NCBI GenBank assembly: GCA_037576195.1
Contig: CM075101.1
Coordinates: forward strand, 21,080,001 to 21,144,000
Origin: Phytoseiulus persimilis
Taxonomy: Eukaryota; Arthropoda; Arachnida; Mesostigmata; Phytoseiidae
Direction: 5' to 3'
DNA length: 64,000 nucleotides
The notes beneath the pieces are model-generated. The model saw only the letters and a program-made list of their open reading frames with translations, had not been told where the DNA came from and did not search any database. The position numbers were made by a program, and so were the translations under genes. This document shows positions 32,640-44,350 of the stretch, piece after piece. Every line of letters starts with the position of its first letter. Position 1 is the stretch's first letter.

Positions 32640-33110
32640 TCTACCACGTGGATCGCTGGTTTTCAATCAAAATGAAAAGTCCTGCCATCGTTTGCAGATG
32701 ATTCGAAAGGGTACAGCACGTGAACAGAGTTGTCCGTTTGAATGGTCGTAGCGTCTCTGGGGTCGTTAGTATCCCTCTGCTCAAGACTCTAGAAACGCCC
32801 CGATTCCGATCCCATGTTTGGTGTAAACCCCTCTCTCAAATAGTTCCACACTCTCGATCGCTTTCTCCCGCATCGGATAGGTCTGGATAGCCCCCTTTTT
32901 TCACATTCTTCAGGATCTCTCACATGAGGGGTTCTAGGAGCGGTTGTTTAAATAATCAGAGATGGTTCTAGAGGCACTTGTGGACGGTTCTGTCGAATCG
33001 TGTGTACCCTTGAGGAGGTCCCATGGTCTTCAGCAGACTCTGGTGAATGGTTCTCTAGATTCTCATAGAACTTCTCCAACCCTGTCGAATAGAATAGTAG
33101 AACTCTATGG
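32640..33110. other. Helitron 5' noncoding segment
   Basis: Lies between the start of the repeat-protein frame and the minisatellite. No coding frame or clear promoter elements. It would hold the element's promoter on the minus strand if it were transcribed. Confidence 0.4.
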
Positions 33111-33481
33111 ATTTCGAAAAACATGGTCTGATTGATTTCGGAATAACATCCATAGGCCTCGAAAAGTATGGTTAGATCGACTTCGGAATTGCCTTCCTGA
33201 ACATTTCTCCAGACCCAGAAAAGAACGGTTAGATTGGTCTCAGAATTACCCCTCCTGACTCGGAAAAGTACGGTCAGACCGGTCCTCGAATTACCTTTCC
33301 GGACTTTGAATAGTATGGTCAGATTGGCCTCGGAATCAACCCTCCAGAGTTAGAAAGTAATGTTCAGATTGGCCCCGGAATCACCCCTCCAGAGTTGCAA
33401 AGTAATGCTCAGATTGACCCCGGAATCATCCCTCCAGAGTGGGGAAGTAATGCTCAGATTTGTCTCGGAATCACCCCTCCA
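33110..33481 (+). repeat. 45-bp minisatellite, plus-oriented diverged segment
   Basis: Seven to eight units in the same orientation as the 22-24.7 kb array. They are badly diverged at the left (33110-33320, with TATGGTTAGATCG and ACGGTCAGACCGG variants) and near-consensus toward 33481, where orientation flips. Confidence 0.85.
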
Positions 33482-35390
33482 AAGCATTATTTTCCAACTC
33501 TGGAGGGGTGATTCCGAGACAAATCTGAGCATTACTTCCCAACTCTGGAGGGGTGATTCCGGGGTCAATCTGAGCATTACTTTCCAACTCTGGAGGGGTG
33601 ATTCCAAGACCAATCTGAGCATTACTTCCCAACTCTGGAGGGGTGATTCCGGGGCCAATCTAAGCATTACTTCCCCACTCTGGAGGGGTAATTCCGAGAC
33701 CAATCTGAGCATTACTTTCCGACTCTGGAGGGGTGATTCCGAGACCAATCTGACCATTACTTTCCAACTCTGGAGGGGTGATTCCGAGACCAATCTGACC
33801 ATTACTTTCCAACTCTGGAGGGGTGATTCCGGGACTAATCAGACCATTACTTTCCAACTCTGGAGAGGTGATTCCGAGACCTATCTGAGCATTACTTTCC
33901 AACTCTGGAGGGGTGATTCCGGGGTCAATCTGAGCATTACTTTCCAACTCTGGAGGGGTGAGTCCGGGACCAATCTGACCATTACTTTCCAACTCTGGAG
34001 GGGTGTTTCTGGGACCAATCTGGCCATCACTTTCCAACTCTGGAGGGGTGATTCCGGGACTAATCAGACCATTACTTTCCAACTCTGGAGAGGTGATTCC
34101 GAGACCCATCTTAGCATTACTTTCCGACTCTGGAGGGGTGATTCCGGGGTCAATCTGAGCATTACTTTCCAACTCTGGAGGGGTGAGTCCGGGACCAATC
34201 TGACCATTACTTTCCAACTCTGGAGGGGTGATTCTGGGACCAATCTGGTCATTACTTTCCAACTCTGGAGGGGTGATTCCGGGACCAATCTGACCATTAC
34301 TTTCCAACTCTGGGCGGGTGATTCCGAGACCAATCTGACCATTACTTCCCACATCTGGAGGGGTGATTCCGAGACAAATCTGACTATTACTTCCCAACTC
34401 TGGAGGGGTGATCCCGGGACCAATCTGACTATTACTTTCCAACCCTGGAGGGGTGATTCCGGTACCAATCTGACCATTACTTTCCAACTCTGGGCGGGTG
34501 ATTCCGAGACCAATCTGACCATTACTTCCCACATCTGGAGGGGTGATTCCGAGACAAATCTGACTATTACTTCCCAACTCTGGAGGGGTGATCCCGGGAC
34601 CAATCTGACTATTACTTTCCAACCCTGGAGGGGTGATTCCGGGACCAATCTGACCATTACTTTCCAACTCTGGAGGGGTGATTCTGGGACCAATCTGGTC
34701 ATTACTTTCCAACTCTGGAGGGGTGATTCCGGGACCAATCTGACCATTACTTTCCAACTCTGGGCGGGTGATTCCGAGACCAATCTGACCATTACTTCCC
34801 ACATCTGGAGGGGTGATTCCGAGACAAATCTGACTATTACTTCCCAACTCTGGAGGGGTGATCCCAGGACCAATCTGACTATTACTTTCCAACCCTGGAG
34901 GGGTGATTCCGGGACCAATCTGACCATTACTTTCCAACTCTGGGCGGGTGATTCCGAGACCAATCTGACCATTATTTCCCACATCTGGAGGGGTGATTCC
35001 GAGACAAATCTGACTATTACTTCCCAACTCTGGAGGGGTGATCCCGGGACCAATCCGACTATTACTTTCCAACCCTGGAGGGGTGATTCCGGGACCAATC
35101 TGACCATTACTTTCCAACTCTGGGCGGGTGATTCCGAGACCAATCTGACCATTACTTTCCAACTCTGGACGGGTGATTCCGAGACCAATCTGACCATTAC
35201 TTCCCACATCTGGAGGGGTGATTCCGAGACAAATCTGACTATTACTTCCCAACTCTGGAGGGGTGATCCCGGGACCAATCTGACTATTACTTTCCAACCC
35301 TGGAGGGGTGATCCCGGGACCAATCTGACTATTACTTTCCAACCCTGGAGGGGTGATTCCGAGACCAATCTGACCATACTTTTAAAAACC
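33482..35390 (-). repeat. 45-bp minisatellite, minus-oriented array
   Basis: About 42 units of the same 45-bp sequence in reverse orientation (ATTACTTTCCAACTCTGG, AGGGGTGATTCCGAGAC, CAATCTGACC). Frames are open over the whole array on both strands: 716 codons on plus (33360-35510) and 560 codons on minus (33660-35342). The encoded 15-residue repeats are LWRGDSETNLTITFQ and NGQIGPGITPPELES. Variant units such as the ACATCTGG type recur at 180-, 225- and 270-bp spacing (about 34347, 34527, 34797, 34977 and 35197), so higher-order units of 4-6 monomers were amplified. I treat the open frames as consequences of the period, not as genes. Confidence 0.95.
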
Positions 35391-35500
35391 ACGACGCTGA
35401 ATGCTGACCCAGTGAAGAGAGAGAAAAGAGCCTCGATGCCAGGGAACGCCGTCCGACGGCGCACAGCGCGGCCGACTCCAGTCGGCCAAAGGCCAGCTGG

Positions 35501-37000
35501 TTTTATATAGTAAGGATCGAAGTTTATCAGTAAGGGTATCCAATCAACTTCGGGGAGCTCACCGTCTTCCCTGCGCAGCAACACCGTCATGCATCAGACA
35601 GCCTTCGAGGACGCTCGAGGGAATTTGAGGACGTCCTATCTGTCAGGGACAACAGAGATTCCAAATACAATCTTCGGATGAAGTGCAATAGCACTCGGAG
35701 GGAAGATAGCCGGGTCTTACAGAGTGGAAAGCTCGGAGGAGGAGAAAAGCGACGACTCTTGTCTCCTCTGTCGTCTCAGGAACAGGGGATAACAGTTGAG
35801 CGATTCTCCCGCGGCGCTGAAGTCTCGAGCGCTAAGGATCCGGAGGTTTTTGAGCTCCGGTGGTACTCGCGAATTCCTCGGCAGTACTTAAGGTGAATTC
35901 CAAGAGATTTTTTCTTGGTAACCAGTTTCTTGAATTCCTTTCTTGAAGCCCTCACTGGCCCAGCCGGTCGCAGTCGTTTGATGATTTTTTCACCGATAAT
36001 GTACAGACAGTATACGACAGAGCGCGAAGCTAAGACAATTTTTCCTGATTTCCGGGTTGAGGGCCCAAGGTTGGGCACCGGTCGGGGAGTTCAAGGGAGC
36101 GATTCGTCACCTTTAGATTGAACCCGAACAGCTCAAAGAAGCCATCGAACATTACTCGGAATGGGGTTTTCAACTCGGGGCCGCAGCGAAAAAGCGTTCT
36201 GTGTCGTACACAACTTCGCGAAAACGGGAACCAGACTGCTTTGGTTCCACCCGAGGAGTCTGTTCTTGCAGCCTTCCTGACCGTCTCTTCGTTACGAGGA
36301 ACCTCTCTTGGGAGGCATGATCTGAGAACCTTCGGAAATGGAACAAAATTCGATGTCAGGACAGAGCGATTCGTTGGAAGAGTCGCCGACTCGATCACAG
36401 TTAAGATTGAGTCCTTGAGCTGCCGATCGGGTGCGGAGCGAGAATACTCGTTCTATCTGCGAGTCCGACGAATGGGTCCTAGAATGTTTCCTCCTGGAGG
36501 CTGCGATGGAACTATTGAAAAAAATATTCTATGGCGACCAATATGTTCGTTAACTTCCTTGGATGGTGTGTGTATTGAGTGGTTGATCATCGAATGCATT
36601 GAACGTTCCATGGACTTGAGAGCCTCAAGGTTTCCGGCTAAGCCACTCAGGCTCATCCTCAAGACTTGAATAACGTTAACTGCAATCGTAAGATGAGAGC
36701 CTCAACTCCCTTCAGATCAGACCCCTGCATGCTCACTTCTAATTCACCGTGCTCTAATCGTTCCGATCATCACATGACCCCTCAGAGACTGAAACGAGCA
36801 TAGTCAAGCTCTGATTCACTTTCCGGCTCTTTAGACTCGTTTCAAAAGTGAAGCATGTTAAATAATGGAACCAATCCCAGATCATCGCCTCCACAGACAG
36901 CTCTCTGATGCGTATCTGTTTGATCCATCGATTTGGCTGTACTATCGACGAGCGGAAACAGGAGCACCGTGTTGTCCTCTCAGAACCGCGATCAGCGGCG
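35501..37000. other. Right flank of the Helitron; unrecognised open frames
   Basis: A plus-strand frame of 183 codons (36118-36669) and minus-strand frames of 122 (36030-36398) and 100 codons (35776-36078) overlap. None contains a motif I can name, and no splice pattern or repeat supports any as a gene. The endonuclease sequence seen left of the Helitron is not found here, so the retroelement was not simply split by it. Confidence 0.35.
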
Positions 37001-38366
37001 AAGAAATCGCCTCCCGGCCGGTGGAAAATCTCCTTGAAAGAGTTTTTCGAGCACATTCAGATGATTGAGACTTAACTGTGGAAACTTTGAATTTCGTGAT
37101 ACAACGACTAAGATTTGCTTCTTGACGGCCAGACGGAAGAGGGCTCTCATTACAATTGAACTCCGCTAGAGCAAGGAGTTCCAGCGGTGGTAGTGAGGAG
37201 GTAGTTCTGTAGGGACCACATGACATTTTCACGGGCCGGGCCACCATGGTATACTTTCTCATTGACTCTTGAGTCGTAGAATGTGGCCTGGACGCTCGTT
37301 CTGCTTTGCTCCGGACGATTTTACTGTTTCACTTCCTCTAGACTGGTATCAGAAATTCCACTGCGGCGAGCACATCCAACGCTGTGTTTTTCTTCCGCTA
37401 GCCTTGTGAAACTGTTTCGCTTGTGTGCTCTAGGCGGAATGGGTCCGCACGCAACTCGGAGAGTTTTCGAGCTGTTCGTCACCCGCGCCTTGTTGGTGCT
37501 TTGCCCCGTTCCCGGTCCCTTCACGCCGGCAATGTTGCAACAGCGGAGTTTATGTCCATTCAGTCGAGACCCCGGGAAAGTCCGAGCTCATCGGACATTC
37601 GCCTGGATTCCGTCGCCGAGCGATAAATGAATTAACTGCGAGCACAGCTACATTTCATCTTGTAAAAGTAAGAACGACCGAGAACTCTTGCTCCATTCAG
37701 ATTCTAGTCTCGGCACTGTCGTGCCGACCCTCGACGTTGCCCGGGGCGGACTCTCGGCCTTACGCCCCATGTCGGCTCCCGCAACGCGTCGCGTTCCAGA
37801 TCATGAAAATGTATTTCATATTCATGTTTATGGATGGAATGGAAACGCAACACGCAAGTTGAGTCTCGACGTCGGATACGATTATTCTCCAAATTGAGAT
37901 TCGACTTCAATATTAGGGGGTCGTGGAAGACCATCGGATCATGCTATCATATCCGAGGAAGAAGAACGGCAAATTCTCCGGTCAGATGAGTCGCTTCGTT
38001 TCTCTGGAACATTACTTGGATAACGTGGGACCTCCAGTCCAGGAATAAAATGTGACAGGTGCGTGGTTTGAGAGAGTCTGTTCCAGTCTGCATCACTGAA
38101 CGTTTTTTCCGAAACACCGAGGTGGCATGTATGCCTAGCTCGTTAGAATCCCAGTTATAAAGCTCCGAGAGCGCATCAAGACATCCACTGCTTCGCATTT
38201 CTGTGGCTCCTCGAAACAATCGGATCATCTGGTCGTTCCAGTCGCGTTTCCACATAAGTAGGAGCAAGCCTGTGGAGAATTCGAACTGGGAACTTCCAGC
38301 CAGGTAATTGATTTGAAGAGGTTTCACAATTCTGTGAGCGCATGCGCCCTGACATTCTGGGATCAC
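36942..38366 (-). pseudogene. Possible decayed ionotropic-receptor-like gene
   Basis: Speculative. The minus-strand frame 37947-38366 (139 codons) ends with TCHILFLDWRSHVIQVMF and LTGEFAVLLPR, which has the flavour of the IR amino-terminal domain (a short beta strand with ILFLD, then a helix, then a second strand). Farther along the strand, 36942-37262 reads MRKYTMVARPVKMSCGPYR, vaguely like the S1 segment before TM1. The two are separated by stops and frame changes over 37300-37940. No TM1, pore or S2 was identified. It is not detectably similar to the IR copies at 6.3 and 15.1 kb. It may be noncoding. Confidence 0.2.
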
Positions 38367-38399
38367 GCGTCTACGAGAGAGGAGAAGTAGGGCTCCAGC

Positions 38400-41300
38400 T
38401 TCCCCATCCAGGCTTATCAGGAGACGATTGAAGTCAATTGACGAACGTCAATCATCACGAACGTTCATTTTCTCTGGGAATTCTACGGAAGAGAGTCGCG
38501 AACAGACGGATCATCTCAAAGAGTGTGTGAGCGCGTTGCACCCACAGGCCCCTAGAATTGCAACATTCGAGATGATGTTCCATGACGTGCCCGACGAGCC
38601 GGGGCGAGACCTCCGAGAAAAGTGCTCATGATTGAACACGTCGTGGCCGACGGCTGCACGTTTTCACCGATGCATAATTTGTTATATTATCCCAAATTTC
38701 TTGTTGCGTGCCACCTTTTTGAGAATTAGCCGCGTTTTTGATTCCGTGAACTTGAATTCAGGAAAAATCTCGAGAGTCAGGCTTGAGCGGTTTTACATAG
38801 CGTAGCATATTCCGCTGTTGAAGAAGAAACAGAAAGATCGAGGACCCCCGCGGGGAACAGCCACGCTGACCTTTCTGGTCCGTCTTGATTGCTCTTTCGG
38901 AGAGAAATGAATTCGAGAGGAGTCTTGCAATGATCCGCAACTTCTCGGCAGACAAATAGAGGATGGTATTGAGGTTCTGCACGAAGTTCTCGGGTTCTGT
39001 TTCGAACGGAGCGGGACCTGATTTCGGTGCCCGTATGCAGCCCTCCGCAGGAACAAACGTCGCCCCAGCCACCGGATTCCGGTAGCAGAGCTCAGACTGC
39101 ACCCGGCCCCAGACGCTCTTAGAGGGCTACATAAAAACGTTTCCTCCTCATGTTCATGTCATGTTCGGAACTCGGCCCGGTCCATCATAGGTCATTCACA
39201 CTCACGAGAGTCCCAGGCAAAAGAGGGGTGTGGATTCGTCCATGGGGAGTGCAATCCCGTGAAGGCTCACCAAGGGCGAAAGGAGACTAAACCCGAAGAG
39301 GATTGGACACATGAGAACCATTCCGGGAAGAAAAGCGCCAGGGCTGGAACGAACGTTGACCGATCGTACTGGAATGCAATATTCTTTGAAGATTTGGGAA
39401 GTATCATACTGTGGTCTGGAAATATTATATGGTTGGTCGAAGATGGTTTTCGATATTTCCATGATGTTTAGCCACATCCTCAAAGAAGACTCACAGAAAA
39501 TCTCGATTTATTTCAAGAGGTGAGATCAGACCGACCTCGAAATCACCTCAACGGGCTCCGGAAAGTTTGATCTCGATATCATTCCCATCGACTCTCAAGA
39601 AATCATATCAATTAACTCTACTGTCGACCTCGGTGGTCTATGAGTCAGATTGGTTTGAGAATCACTGGTCTAGGTCATACGCCTCAAGAGCTCTTCTCAG
39701 AGCAAACGCGTGGGATTCCGCGGAGAGCGACGACTGTTTGATGGTTGGGCGAAGTCGAGGCGAACTACAATGATTAAGGTTGTTTCCTGAGAGCTAATAT
39801 ACCCAATAAGACACTTTTGCGCCACACTTGCGCCGGGACCGGAGCCTTATCCAATTCAGACTGAAACTCGGGCGTACGAGAAGCTCGGGTCAGGTGCAGG
39901 CTTCCCTCAAGATAACCAGGCCGTGTGACGGGCTACGAAACGGTGTCTGGAATCTCCTCGGTTATCTCTGGAACAAGACATAGAATCACCGTTGGAGGGC
40001 CCACGGTTCTTTGGCCCTATGATAGTGCCTCGAACAACGGAGAGTTGTGAATAAAAATGTCAGAATTGGGCCTGGCCGATGCCAAGCTAGGAACAAGTAG
40101 CGTTCCAAGAACGAGGCTATGGCTCGGCGTTTATACTGTCAAAGTTGAGGCTCCGCGCCGAGTGCTCAATATTTTGGGAATTTCTCAGGCGATTAGCACT
40201 CGGAAGAAAAGTTTCACCTCCCCGCCCCCTCATGACAGAACCCTTGGCCGCAACTTCATGAACCCTGAACTCGACAATTCTTCCATGAACGCACAACAGG
40301 TTCGCTCGGTTACTTGTTGGCGAAAAGAGTTGCTCATGCCGTGAGTCGAAGGAGAGGCAGAAGGATAATTTCCTGATCCTCGAGGCCCATCGGAGTTTTG
40401 TCATTCGAATGAAGGACACCTACGGCTCATTCTTGAATGTTCCGACTCGGTCCACGATCCCGCCAGAGTTAGCGGAAAACTTACATAATGTGTGTCGACA
40501 ACGGGATACATGGAGCTCGGGCTGAGAATCGCTGGCTGCGGCGTTCGCATGCCGCGTTGTTCCATTTCCAAATTGTCACATGCCAGGTACGTTTGACATA
40601 GACCTACATGTAAAACTCTTTGGACCCATGAATAAAGCCTGTACTCTCTAGCATTGAAGATCAAAATTTCCAACGATTCTCATCCCACTCTCTGATCTCA
40701 CATTCCGCTGATCAAATGGAGGGTTAGATGAGTCCGAATAGGTACGAAATATTCGGAAACCTGAGAGAGGCCATCGGGAGCCAAGATCGTCAATCTTGGC
40801 TCTTCACAACCAGCGAACTCCGCTCGCCCCTTGTAACTCTGGCTTTGCGTTTAGGCATTCTATCAATGTGAAATACACTGACAATCGAAAGAATAACTGA
40901 GCGACGAACTCTCCGATCGATCAAAGAGTGAAGGCCAGGGACTTTTGAAGCCGAGAACCGTTTTCAACAGGTCCTCAACACCGACTGCGAGCCTAGTTCA
41001 TAACTCCCAGTCCGCATTCTGTCACGCGGTTTTTCGTCCCGAGCTGAGTGAGTTTTTCGGTGCAAACGGGGGGTCGACTGCCTTGCGAGCCGTCAGCTCT
41101 CCGGGGAATCGTCCGGATTGTAACGCGCCATGGCGTCCTGGAACAAACGATCGGGCGTTTAGCGTTCACCCAGAGTCGGGAACCGCGAGAAGTTGGGGTC
41201 TTTTTCACTCGAAGCTCGAGAGGAAATTAGTTTTCAGCTTTTCCCAGCATCCCCAGCACGGATCAGCTTGGGGAGGCCACCGCGTTGCGATAAGGAGGAC

Positions 41301-43830
41301 CGATTCCGATGAAGATTACATCCTTGACCTCTGTGCCGCGATGGAGAATTCAGATTACAGGGTCAACGCCAGGGCCAAGTCGTCGATTGGCCTCCCTCAC
41401 TCCGTGGGAAGATTCAGAATCTTCGAGCTCCCTTTTCAAATGATGCGGTTTCCCTTCCGACGCATTCTCCCACTGCAATGCTTGGTATCTGTGATGCCGA
41501 CCGGGACGAATCGCTGAGATTTTGCCAGGTGAATCATCAGCGAGTATCGAAATGAACCCCCGAATCCAGCACACTCGCGGAGTTTGTGATCGATACGAAG
41601 AAGGTTTTTCGTCGGAGCGAGGGCTCTAGCTCCTCTCGAATCGGACGCGGGACGAAGGGCAACAGTCATTCCAGGAAGAAACAAGCAGCCAGCGGACTTT
41701 TGAAATACCTGGATGCAGGAATCTCCCCTCGTCGGGGATACCCTTGTGTCAGCTTTAATTCTGGAGCTCTCGCTGGACGCGGTGAACATCGCTGTCGGTC
41801 TTCGCCATTTGGAAAGTGGGTCTGGCTCAGGATGAATACCACCTTGACCTAGTGTGGCGGGCACACATACGCTGACGTCCCAACAAAGTCTCTCGCGGCG
41901 AAGAATGAGCTTCGGGGAGGAGAGCTCGGGCCGCCAGGCCAATCTGTCTTCCTTTTCGTTTCTGCTAAGGCCGAAACGTCAGCTGCACGCTGTTTGTTCG
42001 CTGCTTGCTGCCGATTCAATTGACAGGGGCTCAAGATCACTGTTCTCTCGCGATGGTTAAGCTTTCCTCCCAGCGTTCGGAGTCTTTCTCTAGGCATTGC
42101 GCGACGTTTGTCACGTTTGTTACAGCTGAGGGCTCCCGGATCCGTATTCGCCGCATTGGAGCTGAAGAGAAGCGTCTCTTGAATCGGTTCCGTGCGCTCG
42201 GAAGAGAGCCGCTTCGCTATCACCTGCTTTTTCTTTGCGTGGCAGCGCAACGAGCGATCCAGGGGACGAAACCTCATTCCCTTGAAGAAGCTCACATTTG
42301 AAGAAATTGGAGAGTGTGGGCACTTCGCGTTTTTCTCCGCAGCCGGAAATGGGTCACGCTGTCGTCGGCGCCGGCCCTCGACTTGGGAGGTCGCGCGATT
42401 TGCGAAACAATGGTTCCACCTCTTCTAAGCGGGAGTCGGCTTCAATCCATCCAGCGGAGTCCTCGCCTATCTCACTGCCGTGCTGTGCGATCGCGGCGAG
42501 GGCGAAGCCACTCGCCTACTTTCAGAAAGACCTGGATAAACGAAGGCGACAGTTTCACTTTGTCTCTCCCTCTTCCTTGTACGTTTTCTCGTTGATGCGC
42601 AGGCTGCCCAGACGTCACAGTGGGAGCCTAAGTGCCGTTCTACAAAAGGAGCACGCAGAGGAAGACATTGTTTCATAAGTGTGCCGTCACTTGGAACACA
42701 ATGCTGCGAATTAATTTCTCCACCAGCTTGCTCCACCAACGCTGCCGCGTCATCGCTATTCATGGGGGGGCGAATTTCCACTGAACCTCGATTGAGGCAT
42801 TCGTCGGGTTCAAGTGACCTAGACGCATCGGCGTCTCAAGCGAACTGATGAGATTTTTCGCCACCAGAATCAGAAACCAGGCCGCAGTCCCGAGAGAGGC
42901 ATCCGATGCTCGCAGTCTCCAATGAAGAAGCACTCGGGTACTTCATTCAGAATCTACATCTTGGTTGAACGTGGAGTGTAGGCGGTCTACGGCAACCGGC
43001 CTACAGAAGAGCATGAGCGCGCGCTGAAGTTTTCGATTGATTCTCCGTTAAGAGAATCAGGCCAGCCTCTGGAAAGGGAATTTTGTTCCGGGAAGAACAA
43101 AGTGTTTCCGCACGCGTCCAGGAGAAGCGAGAACCGCAGACCGAAGTCCGCGGATAAGTCTCGTTAGCAAACAGGTCGAGTTCGTTGAGAGGAGCATTCG
43201 AGCGCCGTTCTCCTGTGTTGGGAGTATGTTGTCAACAGCTTACCCTACTCTTCCAATGCAGCTTATGAGCCACTGCTCACAGTTTTGGAACCGCTCTCTG
43301 CCAGCACTTTTGCCGAATAATTGCGTTCTCTGTTGGAATCGAAGAGAAGAGGAACACAGAACGCAACGCCAATCGCTAGGAGAGGATCGTAATTGGCGCG
43401 GGTACAGATGGGTCTCCGGCGGAGACACGTGAAGCTTCCTCCTGGCAAGCCTGAGCAGCGAGGTGCTCCCCCCGGAACGCTCTTGTATTCATGTGGCCAA
43501 AGTTGCCCTCAGATCTCGACGCGCACACGATAGGGTCGGTTCATTGGCGAGCGAATTGGGCGTGCTCGATTCGATCGAAGGCAACTAGAGCACTCCTGCC
43601 GCGGGCGCGTGTTTCATGTGTCCGCTCATTCGGTCAGCCATGACAGCGGCATTACTTCAAACTCAAAGGGAGGAACGTTTGACGAGAAGATTGACGAAAG
43701 AATTGTGAGTCTCCGGCCCCCAGCCTACAGAAAACCTTCCGGCCGAGGCACAATTTCATCGGCACGTCCGAAAGACTTCCGTCCTGATGTTCGGTGTCAT
43801 CGGCTCTTAGCCGTTGAACAGTAGGAAGAT
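38400..43830. other. No recognised gene over 5.4 kb
   Basis: Open frames of up to 190 codons occur: plus 40945-41517, minus 41436-41942 and minus 41849-42295. They overlap one another on opposite strands and have no domain, membrane or repeat signature. I also see no splice-linked exon series. It is probably intergenic sequence with decayed inserts. Confidence 0.4.
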
Positions 43831-43831
43831 T

Positions 43832-44350
43832 CTACGGGCCACCAGTCATATGAAGCGCATATCTGGAGGGAAGACCCCACTTCGTCTGCTTCCGAATAAA
43901 CATATTCACATTATGGCAACTACAACGTGGCTTCCGTCTAGAGGAGGGCCTCCGCGTGTACAATTCCAACTCATAAATCAAAGCTGAGCCCATCGGAACT
44001 TTCTTCAAGCGAAGTTTCGCGATCCCTCTGTTATTCGGATCTATGGCCACTGTAGGAGACGCAACGTATTGCGCAAGTACGCGTGTGCTGGCATCAAGTG
44101 TCGGAGCTGAGTTTGCAGCTTCCACGAGTCGGACGATCAGGAGTTCCACTGACGGAGAGAACTCTTCAACAAACTGATAAGATTGAAAAGCAGCGAACGA
44201 TTGGATATTGGCACAGAGCAGACAAGTATCCAATCCAACGTAGGTTTTGTTCGCCAGATCCTCCGTGATGAGCCCTCTCCAACCGTACACGGGAACGTGA
44301 GCCGGTGATTCGATTCGTCTCGCTTTTCGTTGTGCCCCGGGAGCTCCCAC
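43832..44350 (-). CDS. Unrecognised open frame, 172 codons
   Basis: The cleanest open frame in the 38-45 kb interval. Its middle (residues about 20-130) reads like a soluble alpha/beta protein, with VELLIVRLVEAANSAP and IAKLRLKKVPMGSALIYELE. A cysteine pair, CSCHN, and a basic stretch follow near the carboxyl end. There is no signal peptide, membrane segment or known motif. It could be an exon of a minus-strand gene or a chance frame. Codon choice is not obviously different from the surroundings. Confidence 0.25.
   Translation of the reverse strand: MGAPGAQRKARRIESPAHVPVYGWRGLITEDLANKTYVGLDTCLLCANIQSFAAFQSYQFVEEFSPSVELLIVRLVEAANSAPTLDASTRVLAQYVASPTVAIDPNNRGIAKLRLKKVPMGSALIYELELYTRRPSSRRKPRCSCHNVNMFIRKQTKWGLPSRYALHMTGGP

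Larger units (their letters stand above)
26833..35500 (-). mobile_element. Helitron (Helentron-like) element with inverted end blocks and internal minisatellite
   Basis: The Rep/helicase coding region reads on the minus strand (27025-32634). Both borders carry the same ~48-bp palindrome-rich block in opposite orientation. The left block, 26833-26880, is CCAGCCGGCCTTCGGGCG, ACCGGAGTCGGCCGCGCT and so on. The right block, 35453-35500, when reverse-complemented reads CCAGCTGGCCTTTGG-CCGACTGGAGTCGGCCGCGCT. Between coding region and right block lies a 45-bp minisatellite (33.1-35.4 kb). Classical Helitrons lack terminal inverted repeats, whereas Helentron-type elements have short inverted ends and internal tandem repeats, so Helentron is the better label. 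The exact first and last bases are uncertain by a few nucleotides, because AT-rich flanks also match. All coding parts are broken, so it is non-functional unless complemented. Confidence 0.75.

Noticed and set aside
33660-35342. 560-codon minus-strand open frame as a protein-coding gene
   Set aside because: It is a stop-free reading of a 45-bp minisatellite that is open on both strands. No start context, unique sequence or domain supports it.
36118-36669. 183-codon plus-strand frame as a gene
   Set aside because: No recognisable motif, overlapping antisense frames of similar length, and no splice-site support.
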